Origin: Streblospio benedicti
Lineage: Eukaryota; Annelida; Polychaeta; Spionida; Spionidae
Assembly (NCBI GenBank): GCA_019095985.1
Contig: CM032660.1
Location: forward strand, 46,751,009-46,815,008
Direction of reading: 5' to 3'
DNA: 64,000 nucleotides
A program made the position numbers and the translations under genes. Within the stretch, counting starts at the first letter, position 1. The number at the start of each line of letters is the position of its first letter. Shown piece by piece: positions 1 to 10,699 of this stretch. Under the pieces are notes generated by a model. The model was not told the origin of the DNA and did not search any database. It saw nothing but the letters and a program-made list of their open reading frames with translations.

Positions 1-1682
1 TGCACTCATCACCGTACAGAAAGGTGCATTCCCCCCCCCCCCCCGCCCCCGGCCCCTATATCTCCCAGCCGCCTTCTCGTGGAAAGGGCGAGGCATTAAT
101 CTCCACATTTCCTTGGGGAGGGGAAGCCGAGGCGCACTTAATTACAATGTTCATTAAACAGGGAGGTCGGGAAAGCCAGTGCGCTCTTTTACAGCGTGAT
201 ACATAGACCTGGTAAAAATAGACTTGCAGGGTTTGAAGGTCATAAACAAACCGAAAATATGCACGTGTTGTGAGTTTAAAGTGGATTTAAATTTCAAAAT
301 TGGTAAAATCAAGAGAAAAGTTGTGACTTTCAGTTGAATTCTCGCTATATGGGCTAATGGATGATTACTACGTTATATATTTCAGGCCGGGATTTCAGGG
401 CATTGGTATACAATGCTTTAATGGTTTATCCCCCATGGCTGTCACTATATACATGGTGTAATAGGTTTCTGTGTACACGTATGGTAGCGGATTATCCAAA
501 TCTGGCCTGTGTATTCATGGCATTAGGGATGAAAATACGCCCACAAATTTAATGAGTTTGTTTTGTTGTTATCACGTTGTTGTTTATCGATTGTTTTGTC
601 ACGTATTCGACACGTGTACGTCCTTTTCTGGTAATAGGCCTCGTTTTAGAAACACATCCTCGTAAAACAAATGAACGTGAATGGCAAAGACTCACAAAGG
701 CGCCGTTGTTATTTAAAACTGGCCTTGGACGGGTTGAAAGTACATCCAGCCAAAACTACTGGTAATATAACTGAAACAAAACATTTACATATGATGTAAC
801 TATTCTTAATAGTTTAATGAATGCAGCATTGAAGGCAAATTAAGCTAACGCATGCAATAGCACAATCTCCTAGCCTATGCCTTACCCTACTATGAACTGA
901 AGACATAAAGAGACGTACAATGTAAAAATAGCATGTAGTCTGAAAGCAATTATGTTATGGCTACACTATGTCAACAAAGTTGCTGTACATTTCACATAAA
1001 CAGTGCACGTAACAGGACATGTTCTAATTGAAAGTGCCATGAAAACAAGCCTATAAAGCTCCAAATTTACCCCCCTGATATTTGAAGTTATATGGCCACA
1101 ATCCAGAGCTCACTGCTGGATTAGAACTGGCTGAAGCGATGACACAACAGAGAAGCCATTTGCATACCGGCTCATTTGTCTGTCCGCACGGGGGGGAGTG
1201 GGGGGGGGGGGGGCTCACAGAATTGGAAATGATGGATTGTTGTGTAGTGTTTTTTTGTTATAAAAAAGCTCGGTACATGTATCATCATCGTTCTGAGTGT
1301 AGTATCAAAGAGGGTAAATCCTGCTACTATTACCCAATGCTGAATTCAGATTTAAATACAGTGATTTTGCTAGTACTTATGTATATGGAACTCAAGATTG
1401 CTCGTGTGATTATTGTGATTTGTAACCATATTTGGTTTATTTATATGTGGAAATGTTTTATCTTACATGCTTATCTTTACTTAGATGTCAAATATAATTA
1501 CTAATACACATAAAAATTGTAATACATTTGCATTTGCTGGAGGATGTTTAACACATCACGGTGGGGTCTGCAGATTAAATAGGTGTCAAACTAATGCATG
1601 TTAATGTGAGACATCAACACCATGAATACAACATCAAAGGTTTATGCTCTCTGGGGAATTAAGACAGGCAACACTGTCCAAC

Positions 1683-1760
1683 AAGCAAGCCAATGGCCTG
1701 GTGTGAATGAATAGTCCCTAGAGCACGAATACAGTGAATTGTCAATATAAACAACACCAT
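1683..1760 (+). repeat. SINE tail fragment
   Basis: The words gccaatggcctggtgtgaat and ccctagagcacgaat match the 3' part of the copies at 59660-59700 and 63900-64000. No tRNA-like head is seen. Confidence 0.5.
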
Positions 1761-1841
1761 TTACATCTGCATGTCCAAGACAACGACCTTATCTTTGGTT
1801 TGCCATCCAGATGCTGATGACAAGCTGATATATAGACAAAA

Positions 1842-1967
1842 CCCGGGGGAGTTTGTAACATGAATTATTTTATCAGGTGAGTTCTTTGGGGGAAGTATCA
1901 CGAGCCTGATGCCCCACGAGAACGAATCCTGATAAAATCAGTCATGTTACACAACAAACCCAGTTTT
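1842..1967. repeat. Hairpin element
   Basis: The left arm at about 1855-1877 (gtaacatg...ttttatcagg) pairs with the right arm at about 1928-1950 (cctgataaaa...catgttac), and a looser match extends outward on both sides. It is a small inverted-repeat element, family unknown. Confidence 0.6.
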
Positions 1968-2177
1968 GTATTTATCATTCTTATCTGAACAAATTACACC
2001 ACTGTTTTTTTTAAATGTAAAAAAGTGGTCTGGCTGGGAACAAGCATGGTAACCATACTATCACCCCTATTCTATCACCCCTATTTGACCAGGTCTGACA
2101 ACCCTCTCCGGGTTATCGGATACTTCTGGATCAACCAATGAAATGACATGAACCAGACTGCTCCGCTTCTTTTGCAG

Positions 2178-2353
2178 GACGCGATCCTGGACGGCCGGAC
2201 GGTCCAGATGCTGCAGAGTCTGAACTACACGGACCACTGCGTGCTCAGCGACCTGGAGCTGCGCATCCAGATGGATGCTGGCTGGCACCCGTCCTGGGTC
2301 AAGGCCTTCGACCCCCGCGCCAAGGACGTGAGCACCGTCCACCCCAGACACAG
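2178..2353 (+). CDS. Gene A exon 1 of those visible
   Basis: It follows a pyrimidine-rich acceptor (cttcttttgcag) and starts in phase 0 with D-A-I-L-D-G. It carries the sequon N-Y-T and one cysteine, and ends with two bases (AG) that complete a serine codon with the first base of the next exon. The donor AG|GTAACA lies inside a 27-bp direct duplication (2333-2386). The second donor would put a stop in frame, so the first is chosen. An in-frame ATG at 2148 exists but overlaps the acceptor tract and gives no signal peptide. Confidence 0.8.
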
Positions 2354-5300
2354 GTAACACACCGTCCACCCCAGACACAGGTAACACACCCAGACAAGGT
2401 TGTCATTTGAGTCTCACAGTGACTGTTTGTAAAGATCAACACACTTTTTATTTGGAAGCATGCATGATCTGTGTTTATGCAGATAAAATTAAAGTTCATA
2501 CACGCTTTTATAACCGCATCTCTGTCTGCCAGTATTATGGTTTCATATCCAGATTTCAAAATGCCGTACTTATTCTAGAATGAATATTATCTGTGTTTTG
2601 TAAACAGAAATAGTGCTGCGCTGGCAGAAAAGTAATCTTTGTTGTCTTCTAAATTCGGTTTGGAAATAGATGATGTGACGTATTACTGACAAAGGCTAGT
2701 AAATCTGGCTGAGAAGTGTGATTGCATTACAACTCAACTTGGACAACTTGTACAACTTGCACAGCTTACTATGTTTCATTTATGCTTGAGACTTATGGAA
2801 TAAAGTTGTTATAAATGCCAGCAAAAATTATTATAAACAAGGCAGCAGGCTTCTCCATCCTCTGAGCCTTAATCAGAGGAGGGTGGCGCCCCAAACTATA
2901 AGAACCCAAGGTATTATGCCAAATAAAGTGGCGCAATCCTTTACAATATGTTGTCACTTGAGTGTAAAGCACCAGTCTCACAGTGACGTTTGTTTGTCAC
3001 CTGCATTTTTTACTGTGGGGTTGATGAGGAATGCAAGGGGTGGCTCTAACTTGCATCAACATCAGCCACAAGACAATGTGTCATTTAGCAATGGTGCAAC
3101 ATGGGTATACCTTTATTATTCGGGAATGTGATCCTACTTTTAGCAGTAAGCCACTGGTATGGAATTCAATCTAATGTGAGATTGACATATGCTCAATATA
3201 CAGTAATATAATATGCTAACAAAAATTACATTAACAGGGAATGTAACATTCTGAAATACAATTATCTTATCCAATTTGATCTCATCTCTTTTAATCTCAT
3301 CCCATCTCAACTCTCACAAAATCTAATCTTATCTTATCTCATCCAGTCTCATCTTATCACATCAAATCTCATCTTAGAAGATATTCACGAAATAAAGATT
3401 ATTTCAAGACTTGTTCATTGACCAAGTGTTAAAAAAAAAACCAAAATCTCATCCCCATCTCCCCTTACCTCCCCCGCCAGCCGCGACTGCTCCATCAACA
3501 CGTCCCTGACACTGACCCCGGACAAGCAGGGCCTGTTCTGTGACGGCGGCAAGAGCAACGCGTGCGGCCTGCGAAACCTGCCGGCCAAGGGCCACAGCTC
3601 GCAGCCCGTCTTCCTCAAGGAGGTCAACCTCGACCCCGGCAACCCCGACCGCTGGATCTGCAAGCCCGTCGACGAGATGCGCAACGCGTACCGCTTCGTG
3701 GGGTCGTACTACCACGCGTACATCAAGCTGGCCTCGTGCCCTCTACCCACAGGTGAGTATGGGTGGATTAGTAAGGGGGGTGTACGTGACTTGTACTAAA
3801 CTATAAATTTTCAGCTGTTTTTTTTTTTATCACCTGAAGCTTTTGGACGTTCTCATGTTCCATTTCGCCCTCAATGCCTTAGTCTTCACAAGATTGTGGT
3901 GTGAAAAAAAACATGAGAATATCCGAAAGCTACAGGTTAGCTTTCCCCAGATAGCTAGTTTAAAGTTTAGTGTATCACAAAAGAATGAGTGAAAACTTGA
4001 AGAAATGAACATCCAATATATAGAGTAGAACATTTTAATTGAGACCATCTAAATGCTGACCTTACTGTAAGTGTTGTCTACGGAGTATGATTTCTTTAGA
4101 GATGTTGGTGGCAATCTCTTTATGTAGGCATATGAGTAAAAAAAATCTTATCAAGAAGGTAGTCTAATAACAGTGGTGAACGTGGTGAAATTCAATAATA
4201 TCAAATCTGACACATGAATCCTACTACTATAGGTCAGATAAGAAGCATTGTATACATTCCAAACCAGAAGCCTGAGTGGTTATCACTTGCAACAATTAAA
4301 AATACTACAACTTAAACTACATTCAGTTTAAAAATAACAGATTTAAGTTGTACGTCATACTATCAATAGACCATAAGCACATAACTTGCCTTAGATCAAC
4401 AACTAATCCTTGTTTTGATGCATTTCAATATTAAAAGCACATACGAAAACATATGATGATTATATTTGTGTAGTCATGAGCCATAGTACTACACTTCATG
4501 AGGCTAGGAACAAGTGATTCCCCTGATTTATGGCTGGATTAGTATTTTATTGACTTGCGGTCCGTTCCCAGCCCCACCTGAGACCAGATTTGATGGATGA
4601 CACAGCTTAATTGATTCTGAAGATGTTCCATAAATACCTGCCACGTGGAGAATTAGGTAAAAAGTGGAAAGTGGGTTGATGTACAACCGGATTCCCATCA
4701 ATATTAATCTTATTAATCAATACACGAATATTTCCATTGTGGCTGCAAGGTGAAGGTGTCAGTAAATCTTTGTCAGCGTGCGACGTGCAGTGCAAAAGTG
4801 TAAGCGGAACTCGTTTGCACCAAATGAACTCAACCGGCTTCTTCTTTTGAGCTATGATAAAGCACCAAAGTCTGATGGGAAAATGAGGGTAGAAATTGCT
4901 AAAGAGGAGACTTGCTCACATGAATATGAGAGACACACAATTCATGATTGATGGGAAAGAGTCTATATATTCAAAATATGTCATGGTGCCGTCCGCTGGA
5001 CCACACCACTAGACTAGGGATCATTTTGCCAAACAAGATATCTACCATGCCAGTCCAGATGACCATCTGACCAGTCCATGAGACCTTCTTACCAGACAAT
5101 ATGGTCACCTGCGAGAAAATATGGCCACCTGCTAGACAATACGACCCCCCCCCTAGTCGATATGACTGCACATTTAATGACGGAGTTGTGAGAGGTTGCC
5201 CTGTATTGCTATCAAATGTGTAATGTATAAGTAACATGCGTATTTAATTTATGGATACAAAATTCTATTTCCAGGTGAATGTATGATGGATGCATAGCTT

Positions 5301-8300
5301 TTGAGAGAATATGCAATCATTTCTAAGTCAATACATATGTTAGAAGAAGCTTGGCAGGATGATAGCCGTGGTCAGTCATCGAAAGTATACTAAATCTGTA
5401 TGCCCGATGGTATCTGGTAGACCATACGCTATTTCAACGAAATTGAGCAAGTGGGTTAATACGTTACTTTGAGGGAAAAAACATTTGTGAAAATGGGACA
5501 GAAAAGTTTGAATAAAACTGTTATAGTAAGAGTCAGCAAAAATGGTTAAAATAAACTCTGCAGGAATACTGGTAGGTGTAATTTACATAAAAATGAATTA
5601 CATAAAATCACAACCGAACATCACCCCCCCCGATCCAATTTCGAATACTGGTATCCATAAAAAACACAACATCTATCATGGCCGGCAGATGTCATGGCTG
5701 CAGATGTCAGCGGGTCACCCTGCTCCTCTATGTCACGTGACCGGACACAGGATGTCCCTGTGTGGGGTCCGCAATCTGTGTCAGTATTCACTTGTGTGGG
5801 AAGCGCAGGTGGGATTTAATTGGTCCTAAAAAGAAAGAAAGTACATAGGTAAGTGAGTGAGTGAGTGAGTGAGTGAGTGAGTGAGTGAGTGAGTGAGTGA
5901 GTGAGTGAGTGAGTTAGTTAGTAAGTTTATTCAAAAATCCTCACTAAGGTTACGTTGAAAGTTCACTAGAATCATTAGAAGAAGACTGCTGTTTGGCAGT
6001 GGCTCTTGCATCACCCATTGAGGGGCGTTTTTTATGATGACCTGACGATGCCTTTGCAAATATGTGCATCCTGTTTAAAGACACTTGTAATACTGGCTGT
6101 AGAGGGATAGTGTTTTGAGCATGCAAAGGTGTGTGTATTTTATGACCATAAACATATCTCTGTTGGACAAATACACACTCATGGTGCAGCAATTTACCCA
6201 TCAAAGGGCCTCTGTACTGGTGATAAAAAGTGATAAATATCAGGTGGACACAGCATATATGTCATAGAGCCTCCTCGTAATGTCAGGATAGGTGTTAATG
6301 CACGATCATGTACGTGCCGTATAAGCTTTCTCGGGCTCATATGTTTGTGTTTGACACATGAAAAATAGGTATGCTTTCTTAGAAATGATCTCCCATTCTC
6401 ACTAAGAATGATATATTTAGATTTTTTTTGTTTTATCAATTGCACTCGCTATGATAACTATTGATGTTCAGTTCTTGAGAAATACACATATGTATATTTG
6501 TAGCATTGTGAGCATTCTGCAAAATTGTCATACAGAGTTACATAAGAGCACTAAAAAGACACAAAAAAAACATCATTTCAAGTGTTTTGTTTTTCAGTAA
6601 ATTGTTCTAAATTGCCATTGTTACATGATGCTTTAGCATGAAGATGCTTTGTAGCAACAAATCTAAAATTAGCTGTTTTTCTTTTCTTTTTTTTTCAGTA
6701 CACATAGTTCTTTGACATTTATATTTGCTTACTAAAAGTAAAGCTGATAAGAGAAACCTAATCTAGCAAAGCAATCAGATGGTACATTAGCGACTTGACA
6801 GAACCTTTCTGCGTTTGTCTAATCTTCTTCAGTCTCTGTCTTGGTTTCTTAGTAAGTCTATTTGTGGAAAACATGATTGCTCATGTTTACAATATTATAA
6901 CCAATCCATTTAGGAAGCATCTACTCTGAAGCTCCATTAGTGTCAGAATATAAAGATATTCATATGATTTCATTTCCACCAAAAATGTTTAGAATGGTCT
7001 GAAACATGTAGCACCAGTGACTACGCTATTTGATGTATGTGTTGCCTTAGTACTCCTTAACTACTTTTTGGATGGATATCATGATAAATAGTAAAAAAAA
7101 TAATTTAAAGATGAAAATCGTAAAATTTAATAGCCACGAAATATTATAGTTTTACAGTATATGGAAAACATGCCCTCAACCCCCAAATCATTGCTACAAA
7201 AGGTTTTCTCAACTGATTCTAGTAGGCATTAGTTTACGCTATAACATACCAAACGTTTACCAAAATAGGACAGTTATAAAGGTGTTTTATCAAGAAGGCG
7301 TTGAAATTTCTGCCAAAATCTGTTTTTAATTATCATAACTTTGTTAGTATTCTCTCAAATTGGTTGATCTTGGTGTCTAGACCTAGGTATTTTGGGGCAA
7401 AGGAACATATTAAGACTATCAGAAATTAGAATAGGAACATGATGTTCAGACTTATTAGACCATCATGATGTTTCACCTCATTAGACCACAATAATGTTTC
7501 AGACCCATTAGAGTACTGTGATGTTTATAATTGTGTATTCCTTAATGTCATACAACATATAAAACAATACAATACACATATTAAAAACATTAAGTTGCCC
7601 TGCCATATCTGGACATTAGACATTACATTAAAATAGCTTTATAATAAATAAAACATATAAAACATATGATTGTGATAAAATTAACTTATACTCTACAAAG
7701 TTTCCATTATTTAAAACAGATGAACACCTTTCCATAATATAAAAAAACTAATTTCCCTAAATCATTTTTTGTGGATCATCAGCATTTGTGTTGGTTATCA
7801 AAGAACAACAATGATCTTTAAAGCATAGTTCTTCATTTACAAAACCTTGCATATTCTGTCTGAGATCATCATACACAGGACATTGCATGAGTAGATGAAC
7901 TTCATCGTCTACGTTAACATTACATAATGTACACAATGTTTCAGACGCATTAGAACACCATGATGTTTCAGACCCATTAGACCCCTTGCTGTTGTTGGTG
8001 TTAAAGATGGCTGCCAAAATCTCTTAAATACCTTAACTGTACATCTGTTAGAATTGTCTCAAATTGGATGTTCTTAGTATATATACCTATTGAGGGCAGG
8101 AAACACGTCAAGAAGATTAGAAATTAGAATAGGTCTCACCTTTCGCTTCAGATTTGCTCATGTTCAAAGCCCATTAGACCCCCCTTCATGCTGCAGACAA
8201 CCACGTGCTGGGCCATGGGTGATGGTGTCCAGACCTAGGTATTTGGGGGTAAAAAACACATTGAGACTATTGTTCCAGACTCGCGCGTGCTGGGTCACGA

Positions 8301-10699
8301 GGCCAAGCTGCGGCCGGCGCGGGACACGCTCACCAACGCGCTGCTCATCCCCGACCCCACCCAGATGGCGCTCAACGGCGGCGTGATCGTCGGCTGGCAG
8401 GCCTTCGCCAAGATCATCTCCATACAGCACGAGGTACGGGAGCACGGTCTGTTAGATATCTCCGTACAACACGAGGTACAACCACACTGTCTCGTAGACA
8501 GGCCTGTATGAAACAATCAAGGGAAACATCGGGTAATTGCTCAATATGACAAACTGCAAATAGAATTAATTATATTGGTTTTCATGCTAGTTTTTACCAA
8601 AATTGTCACAGTACAGCACCGGTTGGATCAAACTTGTTAAAAAAATTATATTGTACATTCTTGAAGTCTCTTAGAATGTGTGTATAGAAAAAAACAAGGG
8701 AAACATTGGATAATTTTGACCGACCGTCTTGGCCGATATGACAACCTGTACATAAAAATTAATTGTATTAGTTTTCTGGCTAGCTTTTGCCAAAATCATC
8801 TCAGTACAGCACTAGTTGGACCTAACTTGTTTAAAAAGTTTTCATTGTACATGTACATTCTAGAAGTCTCTTAGAATATCTGTATAGAAAAAAAAACCAC
8901 CAGGTAATTGTGACCGACGGTCTTGGTCAATTTAAAAACCTCCTAATCAACAAAATTAGAATTACAATGATCTGTTGATTGGTTTCTACCCAAATCATCT
9001 CTATACGGCACAGGGTAGTATCAAATTTGGTAAAAAAAGACTGCCCGTATCTACTGAAATAATGGTATAGAAAGAAAACAGGGTGAATCGGGTATTCATT
9101 ACCACACCCTCCGCCTTCTTACATTCTGATTGGTTAGTATCTAGACTACTAAGTAGCATTAACTCTTGACGCAAGTGTGTGGAAAAAAAGGTTATTTTCA
9201 ATCAATATTTCAACTAGAATACCAAGACCAGTATACCATATTTGAGAAGTGGAACCCTCATGAGTCACGCCTCATTATCTGTTGTTTTTGCAGGTGTACC
9301 TACAGGTGTGGCGTCCGGACCCCGACGACCTGGACACGTACACCCTGGTGGGCCAGACGTTCTTCAGGCCTACCGAGCTGCGCTTCCAAGAGGTAGGGCC
9401 TGGAGCAATTAGTACCTCTAGGATAAAAGGGGTGGGGGCTGGGGGCTTTTGGTACCTCTCTATTACAGGAATATGAGGGGAATATTAAAAAAAATCTCAG
9501 GAAAGTTTTTTATGAAGCACTCATCCTATACTGCATTGACCTGTCTGTCCCACGGTCAGTACATCCATAACTCTCTATCCCGCGTTGTAGGTGCCGCTGA
9601 CCCGCAGTCAGTACATCCGCATGCAGCGCGGGGACGTGCTCGGCCTGTACTTCCCCAAGCAGCACCCCATCGCCTGGTCCGCCGTGCCATGTGCCTTCTC
9701 ACAGCAGCACTACAAGGTGAACGCTGGGCTCATTGTGCCTCATTCATTGATTTGTTGATTGATTGCGTCCTTCCTTTTCTTAAAACTCAGTGCATCACCA
9801 GTAGCATTACAATGTGGTATATTTGCTTGCTTCCCCGCTTGGTTGATTGATTGATTCAATCGGTTATTGAAATATGAATATGAATATGAATATACCAATA
9901 TGAAGTGCCCTTATATACGTTGCTTGGTAGCTTGGTTGAATTATCGGTTAATTGCTTGGTTAATTGCCTGGTTGATTGATTGACATTGGGTGATAGTGTT
10001 ACTATCAATACAAGCCTGAATAAATTCACATGCAGTTTTCCCACCATTGCGTACCAGAACATGTATCTAGACCCCACTGTTCCTTCAGGTGCTGCACAAC
10101 CCCGGGGGCCCCGTCACGGTGGGGGCGTCGCGGCGCCTCTACTCGGCCCTGCCCGGCCCCGCCGCCTGCAGGCACTACTCATTCACCGCCGTGCTCGGTG
10201 AGTGCTCAGTGGCTGGGTGACTGGGTGCCTGGGTGGCTGAATGGTTGACTAAATGCATGGTTGTTTGACTGGCTCACTGGGTGAGTGGTTGCTTGCTGGT
10301 GCGGCTGGGTACGTCGTCGTGTGACTGGTTGACTGCATAGTTGACTGGGTAGATAGAACAGAGCGAGGTTGTTTGACTGATGGACTGAGTAGTTTTTGTG
10401 GTGACTGTAAGCCTGGTGGAATGCGTAGTTGGGTGAGTGGTTGCGTGACTGATTTACTTGGTAGTTGGATAAGGAGATGTGTGTGTAAATGACTTGGTTG
10501 TCAAAAAAAAAAAAAAAAAAAATCTGCCTTCATCTAAAGGAAGATAAATATCATGTTTTATTTTTTGGCATGATAAAAACCATTCACTATCACCCTGTCT
10601 CCACTTGCAGCGAACAAGACGCACTCCAAGCTGATCGAGGATTGGATCTGCCCCACGGCGCAGGCGCCGGCAGAGCTGCGCAAGCGCAGGTCAGAATAA
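2178..10699 (+). CDS. Gene A: unnamed extracellular-type protein, seven joined exons, 5' partial
   Basis: Exons are 2178-2353, 3481-3752, 8279-8433, 9294-9392, 9591-9716, 10089-10197 and 10611-10699. Every border is AG/GT, the phases agree (2, 1, 0, 0, 0, 1), and the join is 1026 nt open to a TAA, or 341 residues. All exons are GC-rich at third positions, unlike the introns. I see N-glycosylation sequons NYT, NTS and NKT, about nine cysteines and no membrane span, which suggests a secreted protein or an ectodomain. Exons 3-6 read like a beta-sandwich module: GWQAFAK, then VYLQVWRP, LVGQTFF and GDVLGLYF. This resembles an unnamed module common in marine invertebrate extracellular proteins, but the match is from memory only. 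No signal peptide is in view, so earlier exons probably lie left of the window. Function unknown; neighbours give no hint. Confidence 0.8.
2333..2386 (+). repeat. 27-bp tandem duplication spanning the exon 1 donor
   Basis: Two exact copies of a unit beginning caccgtccacccc and ending aggtaaca stand in tandem, so the exon end and its GT donor are present twice. Confidence 0.9.
3276..3378 (+). repeat. Degenerate ATCTCATCTT-like repeat in intron 1
   Basis: The words tctcatc, tcttatc and aatctcat recur in a pyrimidine-rich tract about 100 bp ahead of the exon 2 acceptor. Confidence 0.6.
3481..3752 (+). CDS. Gene A exon 2, cysteine-rich segment
   Basis: The acceptor is ccccgccag and the donor is cccacag|gtgagt. 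One leading base, 90 codons and one trailing base are read. Only this frame is open, because phase 0 meets a stop. The segment has five cysteines, in C-S-I-N-T-S, F-C-D-G-G, N-A-C-G-L, W-I-C-K and A-S-C-P, plus an N-T-S sequon, so disulphide bonding outside the cell is likely. I do not recognise the domain. Confidence 0.82.
5016..5147. repeat. Degenerate 20-21-bp minisatellite
   Basis: About six units resemble tgccagacaatatggtcacc, for example at 5096-5115 and the next two units. The copies are clearly diverged. Confidence 0.55.
5849..5914. repeat. (GTGA)n microsatellite, possible reverse LINE/SINE tail
   Basis: About 16 tetranucleotide units are followed by gttagttagtaagtttattc. Read on the minus strand this is an AATAAA-type signal followed by an (ACTC)n tail, as at the 3' end of some non-LTR elements. 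The adjoining 5915-6450 may be the truncated element body. Confidence 0.6.
7340..8278 (+). repeat. Three diverged copies of an intronic repeat
   Basis: Copies at about 7340-7480, 8033-8190 and 8218-8278 share gtctagacctaggtatttgg, then acacattaagactat and agaaattagaatagg. The last copy supplies the acceptor of exon 3. Confidence 0.65.
7526..7938 (-). mobile_element. 5'-truncated LINE fragment, C-terminal zinc-knuckle region
   Basis: The minus strand (about 7938-7757) encodes C-T-L-C-N-V-N-V-D-D-E-V-H-L-L, then C-P-V-Y-D-D-L-R. This is the C-x2-C...E-x-H-x-L-x-x-C-P-x-Y pattern found after the reverse transcriptase in many non-LTR elements. The AT-rich 7526-7756 would be its 3' UTR. The fragment splits a short tandem repeat (see findings). 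Confidence 0.65.
8279..8433 (+). CDS. Gene A exon 3, start of the beta-sandwich-like module
   Basis: The donor of exon 2 leaves one G, and exon 3 begins AC to give aspartate. It then reads 51 codons to CAC GAG|gtacgg, ending in phase 0. The acceptor (ttgttccag) lies in a copy of an intronic repeat. A near copy of the exon end follows 42 bp downstream (donor at 8475/8476) and stays in frame, so a 14-residue longer splice form is possible. Three decayed copies of the exon end occur further into the intron. Confidence 0.82.
8456..9080 (+). repeat. About 185-bp tandem repeats holding decayed copies of the exon 3 end
   Basis: Units restart near 8518, 8690, 8888 and 9068 with caagggaaacat or a variant, followed by ggtaattg. 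Each carries a relic of the exon 3 end (near 8590, 8787 and 8990) such as ttttgccaaaatcatctc followed by tacagcac. A fresher, 20-bp copy lies at 8456-8475. Confidence 0.72.
9294..9392 (+). CDS. Gene A exon 4
   Basis: The acceptor is tttttgcag and the donor is CAAGAG|gtaggg. It encodes 33 codons in phase 0 and carries V-Y-L-Q-V-W-R-P and L-V-G-Q-T-F-F, the core strands of the presumed beta-sandwich. Confidence 0.82.
9591..9716 (+). CDS. Gene A exon 5
   Basis: The acceptor is gcgttgtag and the donor is TACAAG|gtgaac. It encodes 42 codons in phase 0, including M-Q-R-G-D-V-L-G-L-Y-F, the glycine-aspartate turn typical of this type of module, and one cysteine. Confidence 0.82.
9720..9975 (+). repeat. 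Degenerate TTGATTGATTG repeats in intron 5
   Basis: Runs of ttgattgattga at 9751-9762, 9842-9857 and near 9970 are interspersed with ttggttg words and a short (ATATGA)n tract at 9872-9892. Confidence 0.6.
10089..10197 (+). CDS. Gene A exon 6
   Basis: The acceptor is ttccttcag and the donor is CTCG|gtgagt. It has 36 codons and one trailing base. It ends the presumed module with C-R-H-Y-S-F-T-A-V-L. The following intron opens with a degenerate TGACTGGGTGG-like repeat. Confidence 0.8.
10198..10485 (+). repeat. Degenerate TGACTGGGTGG repeat in intron 6
   Basis: The words ggctgggtgactgggtgcct, gtgactggttgactg and their kin recur from the donor onward on a G/T-rich strand. A poly(A) tract of about 18 follows at 10503-10521. 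Confidence 0.6.
10611..10699 (+). CDS. Gene A exon 7, probable last exon
   Basis: The acceptor is ccacttgcag. Two leading bases complete an alanine codon, then 28 codons run to TAA. It holds an N-K-T sequon, one cysteine and a basic end (L-R-K-R-R-S-E). A possible donor at CGCAG|GTCAGA (10690) would leave the exon before the stop. I found no downstream exon that fits, so a terminal exon is preferred. No clear poly(A) signal is close by. Confidence 0.68.

Larger units (their letters stand above)
1..2177. other. Upstream stretch without a recognised gene
   Basis: A C-run (31-44), a G-run near 1190-1213, a hairpin (1842-1967) and a fragment of the tRNA-derived SINE tail (about 1683-1760) are present. 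The 140-codon ORF at 1082-1504 runs through the G-run and AT-rich DNA and looks random. No exon of gene A is evident. Confidence 0.5.
3753..8278 (+). other. Intron 2 of gene A (4.5 kb)
   Basis: AT-rich DNA with a degenerate 21-bp minisatellite (5016-5147), a (GTGA)n tract (5849-5914), an end of the CTGTAAAACTAGA family (7100-7158), a 5'-truncated LINE piece and diverged intronic repeats (7340-8278). No exon is evident. Confidence 0.6.

Noticed and set aside
1082-1504. 140-codon ORF
   Set aside because: It crosses a G homopolymer, is AT-rich afterwards and shows no domain; codon use is unlike genes A and B.
2148-2177. ATG in frame with exon 1 as a translation start
   Set aside because: It sits in a strong pyrimidine tract and acceptor; the extra residues are not a signal peptide, and an internal exon fits better.
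2326-2331. Donor at AAGGAC|GTGAGC in exon 1
   Set aside because: It would end in phase 0, which does not fit exon 2; only AG|GTAACA at 2353 keeps the frame.
5849-5914. Array of splice-donor-like GTGAGT words as a regulatory feature
   Set aside because: It is a simple (GTGA)n microsatellite, better explained as an element tail.
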